Assembly: GCA_000993405.1 (NCBI GenBank)
Contig: LBWB01000006.1
Location: 1 to 53,189 of the forward strand
Reading direction: 5' to 3'
Length of the DNA stretch: 53,189 bases
DNA from: Candidatus Woesebacteria bacterium GW2011_GWB1_39_12
Lineage (GTDB): Bacteria > Patescibacteriota > Microgenomatia > UBA8517
Shown: one piece after another, positions 16,101 through 24,580 of the stretch
Layout of the letters: the number at the start of each line of letters is the position of its first letter
Position numbering within the stretch: position 1 is the stretch's first letter
The notes under the pieces: generated by a model
Databases searched by the model: none
What the model saw: only the letters and a program-made list of their open reading frames with translations
Told to the model about the DNA's origin: nothing
Translations under genes and position numbers: made by a program

Positions 16101-17539
16101 TATTTAGGATCTGTGTCCGAACTGCTTAACCAGGTTTCAGAAAGAAGTGGCAGAATCCACGGTGTCTGATTTGCACTTGTATAATTAGAATAACCAATCC
16201 GTTTTATATCACTCGTATCGTCAATTGAAGGGTCGCTGCAGGAAACCTTACCCCAATTAGTTACCTTGTGGGGATTAGCATAAGCATCGCTTGTACCGTC
16301 GAGATTGTTGTAATCTGTCGTTGTTTTGGTACAAAGCTGTGGATTGGGCATTATACTTTTACCAACCGACTCCTTGGCTAGCACCAAAGACACCGTTGTT
16401 TCAGGATTATAGCTTGGGCAATAGGAATTTAATTCAGATTCTTGCTTTTCAGTATAAGTCCCAAACATGGGGCCAAATCGGACAGAATATTTTGACTCCG
16501 ATTCATTCCACTTTGAATTATCATTAGCGTCGTAGGCTGAAGCCTTACTCGCCAAGCCAGCCAAAGGGCTTGGCTTAAAACAACTAGCTGTCTCCATCGC
16601 CTGTTTGTAGAATGTTTTTGTTTTTGCAACAACCTGTGTTGCTGAGTTTTTTTCATAAGCAACAGCTTCTACTTCAGGATAGCCAAGAAATTGAAAGTCA
16701 GACAGAGATTCAAAATGATAAACCACATCGTCACTACATGTGCACTGACAGGCTCTGTTTGTTTTTCCCTGATTTGCTCCACAAGCAATATCGTTGCTTG
16801 TACAAACATATTCTGATTCTCCGTTACCGCAACAAGAGCGGGAAGTTCCCTCCCAGTCGCAAGGAGAAACACATCTGCTATCGTCACTTAGTAGCGGATT
16901 ATTGCAATAACTTACAGAGCCTGTTTGGCAGGGACAAGTATCATTAACTTCAGTCCAATTTTCTCCATATTTACTTACATAAGCTAATCCCAAACTAACA
17001 CCTGTACCGGTATAATTTAATTCAGTCCTGAACGAGTTTCCAATTCCATCTTCTACTATTTTTGCTTTTACTCTATGGAGCTGAGTGTTAAATGCGTGGT
17101 CGGTTTTACAAATTGATCCGTCATGGGCAGCTTTATCGGGGTCGCAATATTTGATATTCAGTGCATTGTTGGTTCCACCCGAATCTGTCCAATATTCAAA
17201 TTTGACCTTACCGCCATAACCGTTATCAACTGACTTTAAAAAATAATCATTTGAGGTTTGGGACTGCGTCGTACCCCCCGTTTGAGTAAATGCAGTCAAA
17301 GGACATCCCCCTTTATAGTTTCCGCAATCGTCTCCGTAGGAAAAGGAGGTTGGAGGGAGATTTCGCAGAGTTGTTTGACTTTGCAAGACTAATGGCCTGG
17401 GGTCTTGGGAATTGAGTGTAAACAATTTCTTTTGAGTAAGGCTACTTGTCACAATAGAAATTATGACAAACGAACAAAGAAAGACAGTATTAAAGAAAAA
17501 ATTATCAAAAAAAATATATTTTTTACTTTCAGGCATCAT
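13136..17539 (-). CDS. YD-repeat (RHS/Tc-toxin-like) shell protein with dockerin and Cys-rich tail
   Basis: A 1467-residue protein. Residues 13-33 are a membrane anchor or signal. Residues 180-280 include a Cys-rich insert (CPC, CCGNGE, CQCTC). Residues 480-1260 hold many YD repeats (for example EYDKLGRKI, YEYDIVGNL, AYDEFNRL, YTYDADNRL), which build the hollow beta-shell of RHS and TcB/TcC proteins. Residues about 1271-1326 are a dockerin with two calcium-loop repeats (DANSDGSVNQADYDIW and DFNQNGRVDGVDYNIW). Then come a Thr/Pro linker and a C-terminal domain with about ten cysteines. It lacks the RHS core and toxin, which lie in separate genes downstream. It is 18 bases after the SpvB/PA14 gene and one operon with it. 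Confidence 0.9.
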   Translation of the reverse strand: MMPESKKYIFFDNFFFNTVFLCSFVIISIVTSSLTQKKLFTLNSQDPRPLVLQSQTTLRNLPPTSFSYGDDCGNYKGGCPLTAFTQTGGTTQSQTSNDYFLKSVDNGYGGKVKFEYWTDSGGTNNALNIKYCDPDKAAHDGSICKTDHAFNTQLHRVKAKIVEDGIGNSFRTELNYTGTGVSLGLAYVSKYGENWTEVNDTCPCQTGSVSYCNNPLLSDDSRCVSPCDWEGTSRSCCGNGESEYVCTSNDIACGANQGKTNRACQCTCSDDVVYHFESLSDFQFLGYPEVEAVAYEKNSATQVVAKTKTFYKQAMETASCFKPSPLAGLASKASAYDANDNSKWNESESKYSVRFGPMFGTYTEKQESELNSYCPSYNPETTVSLVLAKESVGKSIMPNPQLCTKTTTDYNNLDGTSDAYANPHKVTNWGKVSCSDPSIDDTSDIKRIGYSNYTSANQTPWILPLLSETWLSSSDTDPKYNHLKIFYDSQTFGNLGNYGQKTKSQSLLDGNTYAESTIEYDSSFPWLVSRTTDPLGRRTTTLYDGVFHLYPVQVTNALGHVSRTEYDFNTPDTAHPNYGDVFGVPVKITDANGAVTYNVYDDWGRTYQTFLPGRSYTNSKSNAFTRYYYFNENDVGGVNNCTAPNNCKVGLGLNNTPKYFQMSGQRLNDSGGSGKVTFNMTFYNGMGQTIQSRSLWYENEWINAGTPVEGEGLRDLISSTSYNGLGQVEYQSQIYTTQPYSDIFGNTSNPYDARQFVSDPTILKTHKTYDGYGRTKITNLPDNTQSEIVYDIDSNPLKTKVLDPNCKDADSTTLCTEKLIVKDAFGQNLESREFDGTKTYSTRFEYHPVLGAQTKVIDTLGNTVSQIEYDKLGRKIKMWDIDMSPAMNGDANSWRYEYDIVGNLTKQTNPKNNVSVLAYDEFNRLRSKTVDNVKILENYYDNCPMGKGRLCSVSSFNPANGQALVSQGYEYDQRGRIVKDTRAFNNLPDAQVNGQSFVTQYAYDEGGRVLTASDSVTCSGWGCRPINIPGENVDNVYDRQYLSGITNKVDNYASGAKYNKDAQLLGFTSGNNVANSYTYRADNMRLQSLSIGGEGFSDPQRLMLSYLYDSVGNIKTISDNNPYNNDPSHSPSPFYLTQNFTYDALNRLKGVTGAYNSDYTYDDLGNITAKNEKDQTSLAYNSSTSGFYHRPQSVSVVGMGQSSQFQYDAVGNLTSDNLNTYTYDADNRLTNVVPKEQACSSDGQCWPGQTCCNNTCSYNCPQVTPLPTQPLLLGDANSDGSVNQADYDIWKAHYGEQSSDTGIYSGDFNQNGRVDGVDYNIWRTNFGRSLSTTPTPTAALTGTPFLSPTAMPTATPTPLPTVTPTPLPTSTPTLIPTLTPIPTGMPSATIINNSASGLTCTQTCANNGGKACLGVGLNTDANDGRAYRYRAVGGCTTLTGQTCSSTMRNDGGSCSGLAARWTRCRCQ

Positions 17540-17557
17540 TTTAATATAAAAATATGA

Positions 17558-19972
17558 CTACTGTGACCTATCGCATGTTAGAAAATCTCCGCCGTGAGAA
17601 AAGGAGATTCCAGGCCCGTTCCAACTTAATCTCATTGTTGCACCGCCACTTCTATCAAAATATTCCAATCTTATATAGTAGTCTTGGTTTGCATTTAAAT
17701 GTATGCTTTCTGTATCGGTTGTCGAAACATGCAAAGTCCAATTATCTATTAGAAGCTGATCGTTGATAAAAAGTCTTACGCCGTCGTCTGAAGTTGTGGT
17801 AAAGGTATAATCTCCGTCCTGGGGGGGCTTTACAACTCCAGTCCAACGTACCGAAAAGCTGTCAGGATCAACTCCGGAAACCGGAAACCCCGTACCCCAG
17901 TCGAACTGTATTTGGTTATCAATTTGCGTTTTAATCAGACTTCTGAAGCCTTCTTCGTTGAAGTACTCAGCTAAGAAGGGACAGTAGGATAAATTTGATG
18001 AGGGTATCGCCTGAGTGGTTATACCCGGCCCGGACCAGTTAAGTCTAATAATTGCACCGCCAGAACTTTCGTAATATTGCAATTTAACTTTATTTTCACC
18101 TGGAATCAAATTGATAGAAGCCGAATTAGTGGTCGGGGCATGATTAGTCCAGTTATCAATTATTAGTTGATTGTTAATCCAGAGTTTAACCCCGTCATCC
18201 GAAACTGTATAAAAGGTATACGTACCGCCGGACGCCACCTTTAGATCTCCCGCCCAGAATATAGAATACGTATCATTGCCCAAACTAGAATAGTTCGGAG
18301 AACCCGACCCCCAGTCAAACTGTATCTGCGGATCTATTCGTGCAAATGAATAATTTGTACCTATATCTATCGAGTTATAATAAAGACCCCTTAAACCCAC
18401 AACCCTGTTCGCCAAAGGAGAAGGCGGTGGCGTTGGTGTTGGTTGGGGTGGGTTATCGTTCCAGGGAGTAACACCGGTCAATAGCGAGTGTATAACCTGT
18501 CCATCCTTTACTTCGTAAATAAATTCAGCAAACCCGTCGCCGTCGTCAAAATGCTTTGTGGGTTCCCAACCATATTTATAATTCAGAGTATAGGCTCTGA
18601 AGACTTTATTTAAAGATTTTACAATTATTCGCGAAATTCGCTTTTGTGCCTCAAAAGGTTGTTTAATTATCGCATTATCTCCCTGATGAATTAGATAATC
18701 CAAGCGGGGTTCGGTTGTAAATTCAATCTCATTTGATCCGTAACTGATTTTGTAAGGGTAAAATGCCCTCACATATTTTTTACCCTGATATTTGCCTAAC
18801 TCAAAAACGTAACTGAAATTTATTTCGACATTCCCCCCGCCGGCTCCGTCAAAAACACTCTCGACTTTGCTGACAAGCCATCGGTTGCTGAATGCGTGCC
18901 AGCCTTTTGCAGATGAACCATATATTTGCCAAGTTGTCGCTCCCAAAAATTGCCCAGAAACATCTTCATATAGAGGATACCAACTGCTTCCCGACCCTTG
19001 GGAAAGGTAAGCTGCGTCGGGATCATTGGCCCGATGCCAGTTATCAACAGGCGCCAAAGCTCCGAAATAATACTTTGTACCGTCAGAAGTTGTAACCTGC
19101 CAACTGTAGCGGCATATACTTAGCGAACCTCCAGAATAATTGTAAGTTTTACAACCGCCAAAACGTTCGACTCTGACTTTCAGATTTGGAACGGTACGCC
19201 AGATACTGTAAGTATTATCTCCACTTTCCTTACTTAGATCAGCCGATCCCCCGCTGAAGGACAAAATAAACTTATCGTCTGACAGTTCATTTAACGTTCC
19301 GTTATCATCCCTTGTTATCGAACCCAAACCGCTCAAATTCCATCCCAGGCCAAAATTTCCCGCTTGTCTTTGATAAGGGTGATTTGCATCATTCCTCCAT
19401 TTAGTTTCCGTACCAACATATAAATCATCAACCGCACTTGAGGAGTAATTTAAAGAAAGACTGGGAGTTAAACCTGCAGTTCCTTGAGGAGACTCGATAG
19501 GATATGATGCCGTTGAAGATCCACTGAAAGCGTCTGTGTCAAAGCCTCTTAAAGAAGGAAGGGCTAATTTATCTCCTTCAGCTAGAACTTCATCAGCAGT
19601 ATCGGCAGTTATAGACGTTTCTGCAACACGAGTTTCCGGAGCAACGTCAGTGACTAGTGGATCATAATCCTCTCCCGTTACCGATCCGTCATTATTATAG
19701 TCGTAAACTAAATTCTGGCTTTTCAGAGCTTCAAAATATTTGGGAACAGAAGGCCTTAGAAGTCCTAAATTTCTCATTAGGCTATATACCCCCAAACTAC
19801 CCAAAAAAGAAGATATGTTTTTTGAAAACACTACTCCTAAAATTAAAAGGAAGACAAAAACAAGGCCAAAAATGGGTAAAAATAATTTTCTTTTAAGAAA
19901 GAACTTCTTAGGAGGTAAATCCTGCAGCAAAGAATTATTTGACCGTATGGACAAAGGCTTGGGCAGGTTCAT
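17558..19972 (-). CDS. SpvB/TcdB-like N-terminal protein with two PA14 domains
   Basis: An 804-residue protein from the ATG at 19972, with the ribosome site AGGAA nine bases upstream. Residues 29-50 are a membrane anchor. Residues 88-106 (YDYNNDGSVTGEDYDPL) look like half a dockerin or a single EF-hand loop. Residues about 125-500 resemble the SpvB/TcB N-terminal region (ASYPIESPQGTAGLTPSLSL, FGLGWNLSGLGSITRD). After a Pro/Thr linker, two PA14 domains follow (about 526-655 and 660-800; DDGVKLWINNQLIIDNW and DDGVRLFINDQLLIDNW), modules that often bind glycans. With the next gene it equals an RHS/Tc shell protein split in two. The first gene of this minus-strand locus. Confidence 0.88.
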   Translation of the reverse strand: MNLPKPLSIRSNNSLLQDLPPKKFFLKRKLFLPIFGLVFVFLLILGVVFSKNISSFLGSLGVYSLMRNLGLLRPSVPKYFEALKSQNLVYDYNNDGSVTGEDYDPLVTDVAPETRVAETSITADTADEVLAEGDKLALPSLRGFDTDAFSGSSTASYPIESPQGTAGLTPSLSLNYSSSAVDDLYVGTETKWRNDANHPYQRQAGNFGLGWNLSGLGSITRDDNGTLNELSDDKFILSFSGGSADLSKESGDNTYSIWRTVPNLKVRVERFGGCKTYNYSGGSLSICRYSWQVTTSDGTKYYFGALAPVDNWHRANDPDAAYLSQGSGSSWYPLYEDVSGQFLGATTWQIYGSSAKGWHAFSNRWLVSKVESVFDGAGGGNVEINFSYVFELGKYQGKKYVRAFYPYKISYGSNEIEFTTEPRLDYLIHQGDNAIIKQPFEAQKRISRIIVKSLNKVFRAYTLNYKYGWEPTKHFDDGDGFAEFIYEVKDGQVIHSLLTGVTPWNDNPPQPTPTPPPSPLANRVVGLRGLYYNSIDIGTNYSFARIDPQIQFDWGSGSPNYSSLGNDTYSIFWAGDLKVASGGTYTFYTVSDDGVKLWINNQLIIDNWTNHAPTTNSASINLIPGENKVKLQYYESSGGAIIRLNWSGPGITTQAIPSSNLSYCPFLAEYFNEEGFRSLIKTQIDNQIQFDWGTGFPVSGVDPDSFSVRWTGVVKPPQDGDYTFTTTSDDGVRLFINDQLLIDNWTLHVSTTDTESIHLNANQDYYIRLEYFDRSGGATMRLSWNGPGISFSHGGDFLTCDRSQ

Positions 19973-20051
19973 TTTTTTTGTTCCTACTTAATTAACGCAG
20001 TTAATTTGAAAAATGTCAATAGTATGGTAAAAAAGCTCCGAAAAGAATATA

Positions 20052-20759
20052 TTAAATTTCTACTATGACGACAATTTCTCCTTTTATTTTTTCCTTACTT
20101 AATTGATCCCTAACGTTTCCGATCTTACCTCTATAGAGGGTTTCATAAAGCTTGGTTAATTCTCTTGCAATAAAAACTCTCCTGTAACTTCCGAAAACTC
20201 TTTCCAGCATTTCCAAGCTTTTAACTACCCTGTTTGGAGACTCGTAGAATGCAAACGAAACCTTACCTTCCTTTAACCAATCGAAAAGTTTGTTTCTCTT
20301 TTTTTTGGGCAGAAAACCCAGAAAAACAAATTTATTGACATTAAATCCACAGACTGAAAGAGATGTCGTGATAGCCGAAGCGCCGGGAATCGGAACAATA
20401 TTCAGATCGGGTTTGTAAGACAAGAGATAATCTATTAACTCATTTCCCGGATCCGATATCCCCGGAGTTCCGGCGTCGGTTACCAATGCAAGATTTTTTC
20501 CGTCTAAAAGGTAGTTTAAAATTTCAAGCTTTCTTGCTTCCCCTGAATGTTGATGATAAGAAATCAATTTGGCATTTGTCATTTGCTGTTTATCATTTGG
20601 CATTTGAGATTTAGCATTCAAAAAAGCTAATAGCTTTTTTGTCACTCTCGTGTCTTCTGCAATAATATAATCTACCTCTTTCAATACCGTAATAGCTCGC
20701 AATGTAACATCTTCAAGGTTACCAATTGGTGTTGCAACAATATATAAAATTCCGCTCAT
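20052..20759 (-). CDS. rsmI: 16S rRNA (cytidine-1402-2'-O)-methyltransferase
   Basis: I start at the ATG at 20759 (MSGILYIVATPIGNLEDVTL), the usual RsmI N-terminus, rather than at a TTG two codons earlier. The family motifs VATPIGNLED, EDTR, SYHQHS, VTDAGTPGISDPG and PIPGASA are all present. The enzyme uses S-adenosylmethionine to methylate the ribose of C1402 in the ribosomal decoding centre. Residues about 49-63 (KSQMPNDKQQMTNAK) are an extra loop coded by heptanucleotide repeats. A decayed second copy of the gene's first 23 codons lies at 23468-23539, so the intervening surface-protein gene sits between two rsmI 5' ends. Confidence 0.95.
   Translation of the reverse strand: MSGILYIVATPIGNLEDVTLRAITVLKEVDYIIAEDTRVTKKLLAFLNAKSQMPNDKQQMTNAKLISYHQHSGEARKLEILNYLLDGKNLALVTDAGTPGISDPGNELIDYLLSYKPDLNIVPIPGASAITTSLSVCGFNVNKFVFLGFLPKKKRNKLFDWLKEGKVSFAFYESPNRVVKSLEMLERVFGSYRRVFIARELTKLYETLYRGKIGNVRDQLSKEKIKGEIVVIVEI
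20568..20619 (-). repeat. Heptamer tract inside rsmI
   Basis: On the plus strand TTTGGCA, TTTGTCA, TTTGCTG, TTTATCA, TTTGGCA, TTTGAGA and TTTAGCA follow one another without interruption. The tract keeps the reading frame and adds about 17 residues between two conserved motifs. Confidence 0.85.
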
Positions 20760-20774
20760 TTTCAATTATTATGC

Positions 20775-20797
20775 AAATTATAAATTAAAAATTAAAA
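20775..20797. repeat. Short AAATTAA heptamer tract
   Basis: Three near-copies of AAATTAA lie in the divergent gap between rsmI and the gene at 20859. Being AT-only this could be chance, but the 7-base period matches the other tracts. Confidence 0.35.
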
Positions 20798-20858
20798 TTA
20801 CGAAATACTCTTGCTTATAAAATAGCTTAGGGTATATATTTAGTATAGAACCAATTAA

Positions 20859-23453
20859 ATGAAAGTTTTTTCATCAAGATTCCTCTCATTTCTTACTCGA
20901 GAAGAAAAAATAATCTTCGCTTATTCGCGAGTTTTTATACCACTTCTAATATTAATTCTTAGCGTATCCCTAGTAGTTCAACAAAAATCACTAGATATAC
21001 GCCGCAAAGCTATCACAACATCTGTTCCTGTCGATCCCCAATATATCTTACTTAATAAAACTCCCACAGGTTGCCCTCCGGGAACAACCCAATATTGCTG
21101 GTTTCCACAAGATCCTAATACCATAGATGCGCGAGCGGTTGACGAAATTCGCCAACACATCCCGACAAATGGTACAACAAATCGTAAACTAGGATTAAGC
21201 TTTTCAGTCTGGCTTCTTGATTTAAATAGAGATGTTCAGATACAAGACATTGACAAGCTACTTAATATTGCAGTAACCAAAGATATACCTATATATATAC
21301 GACTAGATGGATTTACATGGTGGGAAAACAGGCCGGATCTGTGGAATTGGTGGGACCCGAATCTGCCTGGTTATAACCCAAGTAATAGATATAATGTTGA
21401 ATGGACCAGTTGGAATCCCGATAGTGCCATAAAAATTTCTTGGAGAAACTGGGGTGCACAATTCCGCGTCAAGCCTCAACCTAATCTAGGCAGTCGTGTT
21501 TATATCGACGCTAAAAAAACAGCTCTAGAAACACTCATTCCCAGAATTGTTAATTGGTATAATAATCTTCCAAATGATAAAAAATACCTATTAGCCGGTG
21601 TTGAAATTGATAATGAATTATCCATAGGCACTAATTTTTACTACTACCCTAACGGCAACAATTATCTCAATCAAAACTCCCAACTGGATCCTAATTTACC
21701 CGCTGATTGGAGCCAACTCGATGGTGGATATGTTCAATTAGGATATGCTGCAATGAGTAGCTACGGTTACCCCCAAAACACAACACCCACAAAAGATATT
21801 CTTAACCATATCATGTCCTTACATATGAATGATATTTCAAACTATGTTGCGTCGCTTGGGCTACCCAGAAACAAATTTTTCACTCACGGCATCGGCACAC
21901 CTTATTACTACACGCATGCCCTGACTCAGGTAGCAACACCCGGGTGGAGCTTTTACGACTACGCATATAATCCTTCACTAGCACCTGATTTTCCGCCGGC
22001 AGTTAATGAACTGGATAATACACCTTGGGGCGCCGTCGAATGGTGGAATATGAACTCCAATGTTTCCTGGCAAACCGCTTTTAATAACACTTTAAATTAT
22101 GACAACAACAAAATTGTAAATATTTTTAGTTATGAATCCATTACATTTCCTAGCACCCTCTCGGACGCCATAATAAATACACTCAATACTCCCCCATCTT
22201 GCTGGTTAAACCCCGCAGTGTTAAATCCTACTGTAACTGACGGTACAAATACGACTTTAAGTTGGTCTACTCCCAATAATGCAATGGCTACTTATTTGAA
22301 TGTGTCCAATAATCCAGATCGTTTATCAAGCGGTAGTCTTCGTTACCTTAATGTTATCAATGAAAATGTGACTGGACGGACAAGTTATACAAAAACTCTT
22401 ACTGCAGGAACATACTATTGGCAAGTTGTCGTAGACGGATGTCAAAATTCCTCCAACATGGGAGCCCAGCGACGAATAACACCCGGTAAATTCACTGTTG
22501 GAAGTTCCGATTACGAATCACAATCTCCCACTCCTTCCGTAACCCCTTATATATCAACAAGTCCAACTCCGACAACGAGTCCTATGCCTCAATTATCCGG
22601 CACGGGTTTAATGGGATATTATTATTCTGGGAAAGATTTTCAAGCATTTAAAATTGCACGAATAGATGCACAGGTAAATTTTAACTGGGGAATTTCTGCA
22701 CCTTCTTCAAACATCGGCAGTGATAATTTTGCGGTTAGATGGGTAGGTCAAGTTGAAACACCAGTAAGCGGTGATTATATTTTTTCAACCCGGTCTGATG
22801 ACGGATTAAGATTATTTATCAACAATCAACTTATTATTAATCAATGGAATAATCATTCCCCAACAGATCATTATGGTGGCGCAATTAGACTGGAGGCGGG
22901 TAAAAAATACAATATTATTCTTGAATATTACGAAAATACAGGTGGGTCAACCATACAACTATATTGGTCTTATCCAAACCAAGTCAGACAAATTATTCCA
23001 CAACAAAGATTGTACAACCTATATGCATTATCTAATGGTGGACTTAGAGGTAATTATTACTCTGGTATTGGATACGGAACCCTCAGAGTCAGCAATATTG
23101 ATTCTCAAGTTAATTACAATTGGGGGCTAAATTCGCCTAATCCAGCTTTGTCTACAGACTATTTTTCTATCTTATGGTTAGGTCAAATTACACCACCTAC
23201 TACCGGTTTATATACCTTTTATACCAATACAGATGATGGAGTAAGACTTTTTGTTAACAACCAATTGTTAATTAACAATTGGACTGTTCACTCACCTTTT
23301 GAAAACACTGCATCAGTCTATCTCGAAGGTGGTAAAAAATATAATTTATTACTTGAATATTACGAAAATCAAGGCGGAGCATCAATACAACTAAGCTGGT
23401 CTTATCCCGGGCAAACAAAACAAATTATCCCAACAACTGGATTATTCAGATAA
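20859..23453 (+). CDS. Anchored glycosidase-like surface protein with two PA14 domains
   Basis: An 864-residue protein. Residues about 22-42 are a membrane anchor. Residues 90-430 are rich in Trp and Tyr and look like a TIM-barrel glycoside hydrolase: LGLSFSVWLLDLN, IPIYIRLDGFTWWENRP, and GVEIDNELS near 247-255, where the Asn-Glu is typical of a clan GH-A acid/base. Residues 440-540 are an Ig/FN3-like domain, then a Ser/Thr/Pro linker and two PA14 domains (about 580-715 and 720-864; DDGLRLFINNQLII and DDGVRLFVNNQLLI). A polysaccharide-acting surface enzyme is inferred. The PA14 pair closely resembles that of the gene at 17558. It is flanked by two rsmI 5' ends. Confidence 0.75.
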   Translation: MKVFSSRFLSFLTREEKIIFAYSRVFIPLLILILSVSLVVQQKSLDIRRKAITTSVPVDPQYILLNKTPTGCPPGTTQYCWFPQDPNTIDARAVDEIRQHIPTNGTTNRKLGLSFSVWLLDLNRDVQIQDIDKLLNIAVTKDIPIYIRLDGFTWWENRPDLWNWWDPNLPGYNPSNRYNVEWTSWNPDSAIKISWRNWGAQFRVKPQPNLGSRVYIDAKKTALETLIPRIVNWYNNLPNDKKYLLAGVEIDNELSIGTNFYYYPNGNNYLNQNSQLDPNLPADWSQLDGGYVQLGYAAMSSYGYPQNTTPTKDILNHIMSLHMNDISNYVASLGLPRNKFFTHGIGTPYYYTHALTQVATPGWSFYDYAYNPSLAPDFPPAVNELDNTPWGAVEWWNMNSNVSWQTAFNNTLNYDNNKIVNIFSYESITFPSTLSDAIINTLNTPPSCWLNPAVLNPTVTDGTNTTLSWSTPNNAMATYLNVSNNPDRLSSGSLRYLNVINENVTGRTSYTKTLTAGTYYWQVVVDGCQNSSNMGAQRRITPGKFTVGSSDYESQSPTPSVTPYISTSPTPTTSPMPQLSGTGLMGYYYSGKDFQAFKIARIDAQVNFNWGISAPSSNIGSDNFAVRWVGQVETPVSGDYIFSTRSDDGLRLFINNQLIINQWNNHSPTDHYGGAIRLEAGKKYNIILEYYENTGGSTIQLYWSYPNQVRQIIPQQRLYNLYALSNGGLRGNYYSGIGYGTLRVSNIDSQVNYNWGLNSPNPALSTDYFSILWLGQITPPTTGLYTFYTNTDDGVRLFVNNQLLINNWTVHSPFENTASVYLEGGKKYNLLLEYYENQGGASIQLSWSYPGQTKQIIPTTGLFR

Positions 23454-23467
23454 CTACCTCAAAATAT

Positions 23468-23539
23468 CTAAATGGCTCTTTGTGTAATATCTTCAAGGTT
23501 ACCAATAGGTGTAGCAACAATGTAAAGCGTCCCTGGCAT
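23468..23539 (-). pseudogene. rsmI: Remnant of a second rsmI 5' end
   Basis: From the ATG at 23539 the frame reads MPGTLYIVATPIGNLEDITQ and three more residues, then TAG at 23468. It differs from the intact rsmI start at only a few positions (MSGILYIVATPIGNLEDVTL). Only 23 codons remain. It marks a former rsmI gene or a recombination scar, in the same orientation as the intact copy 2.7 kb away. Confidence 0.9.
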
Positions 23540-23540
23540 T

Positions 23541-23549
23541 TGATATAAT
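23541..23549 (+). promoter_or_regulatory. Extended -10 promoter of tRNA-Pro
   Basis: TGATATAAT is a perfect TGn-TATAAT element ending 10 bases before the tRNA. It abuts the ATG of the rsmI remnant. Confidence 0.6.
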
Positions 23550-23559
23550 TATACCATTA

Positions 23560-23631
23560 CGGAGAGTGGCTCAGTGGTAGAGCGCTGCGTTCGGGACGCA
23601 GAGGTCGTGGGTTCGACTCCCGCCTCTCCGA
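23560..23631 (+). tRNA. tRNA-Pro(CGG)
   Basis: Acceptor CGGAGAG/CTCTCCG, D-arm GCTC/GAGC, anticodon stem CTGCG/CGCAG with loop TTCGGGA (anticodon CGG, reading CCG), T-arm GTGGG/CCCGC with loop TTCGACT, discriminator A. All stems are well paired and no CCA is encoded, so CCA must be added by an enzyme. Confidence 0.95.
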
Positions 23632-23715
23632 CATAAAGAAAAAGTAATTTTATTTTTCCTTCTTGAAATCCTGCAAAACAGCTCCTAATGTTGATTAAGT
23701 AGGTCTATTTAAATT

Positions 23716-23937
23716 ATGACTGAAAGATCTGAATTACAAGAAGCACAAAGACTAAACGAGGCTATAATTATTACTTGCGCAATAGATCCTACACTTAACC
23801 TCGGAGTTAGTACGGGACCCGACCATCAAAGATTTGCAAAAACAGAAGCTAATCAACTACATCGGGAGTGTAGAGGGAATTTTCCTGAAGAGGAATGTCC
23901 CCCCAATTGTGCAATGCGCCAAGCAGCCGGAAGATAA
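23716..23937 (+). CDS. Small Cys-containing protein, unknown
   Basis: 73 residues from the ATG at 23716. The N-terminal half is helical and acidic (MTERSELQEAQRLNEAI). The C-terminal part has three closely spaced cysteines (HRECRGNFPEEECPPNCAM), possibly a small metal site or disulfide knot. A similar CPxxC spacing occurs in the small protein at 33709 (CPEGCAGRKFC). No family is recognised, and coding status rests on the intact frame and composition. Confidence 0.45.
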   Translation: MTERSELQEAQRLNEAIIITCAIDPTLNLGVSTGPDHQRFAKTEANQLHRECRGNFPEEECPPNCAMRQAAGR

Positions 23938-23952
23938 CGAAGCTCTAAAGCT

Positions 23953-24462
23953 TTACTTCGAATTTGCGGCAAAATCTGGTTGTCTCGGAATGAGAACGTT
24001 AGGACCGTCGCTTGTAAAGATGTCTACGGGATTCACTAAATTTCCCTTATTATCAGTACATTTTACTCTAACTTCCCCGGAAACGCCGTTAAGTTCACAT
24101 TCCAGAGCTTGACCATAAGGACCATTTGCCTGAACATTTAAGCTTTCCCCTTCTCCAACAACAATCATTTGTGGCGCTTGACCTTGCGATAAATTTTCTG
24201 ATTGCTGAACAATTAATTTAGCATTAGGATCGATCTCTCCAGAAGTTCCTGCTTGAATTTTATCTCCTCCACTCATCTCCCCACCCAAATCTTGTGACTG
24301 CTTTGGATCAACTAAAAATTTACTAGGATCAATAGCATTACCATACAAGTTACCAAATTCCTCAACAACAGGTATTGCACCGCCCAAAAGAGCTGCACCC
24401 CCAATAAGGAGAACCATTTTCCCAAAACCCCTTCTACTAATTCCACCTTCAGCAGTACTCAT
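23953..24462 (-). CDS. Small exported protein with Tat-like signal, unknown
   Basis: 169 residues. Residues 8-16 (ISRRGFGKM) followed by a hydrophobic stretch to about residue 32 match the twin-arginine (SRRxF-K) signal pattern, which suggests export in a folded state, though no tat genes are in the window. The mature part is polar, rich in Gly, Asn and Gln, and ends in a beta-rich domain with two cysteines (ALECELNG, VKCTDNKG). It converges on the small gene at 23716 with a 15-base gap. Function unknown. Confidence 0.7.
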   Translation of the reverse strand: MSTAEGGISRRGFGKMVLLIGGAALLGGAIPVVEEFGNLYGNAIDPSKFLVDPKQSQDLGGEMSGGDKIQAGTSGEIDPNAKLIVQQSENLSQGQAPQMIVVGEGESLNVQANGPYGQALECELNGVSGEVRVKCTDNKGNLVNPVDIFTSDGPNVLIPRQPDFAANSK

Positions 24463-24580
24463 AATAACGATATTATAGCAAATTAATGTCTAAAATTCAC
24501 CTTTAATTCTGATCAGGAACTCAAAATCTCCGCCATTTGCTTAATCGTTGAAATTATAATCTTTGAGATAAGGAAACTAC

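Noticed and set aside
8766-19972. Prophage or contractile injection system
   Set aside because: No tail, baseplate, portal or VgrG-like gene; only RHS/YD, PA14 and cohesin/dockerin modules.
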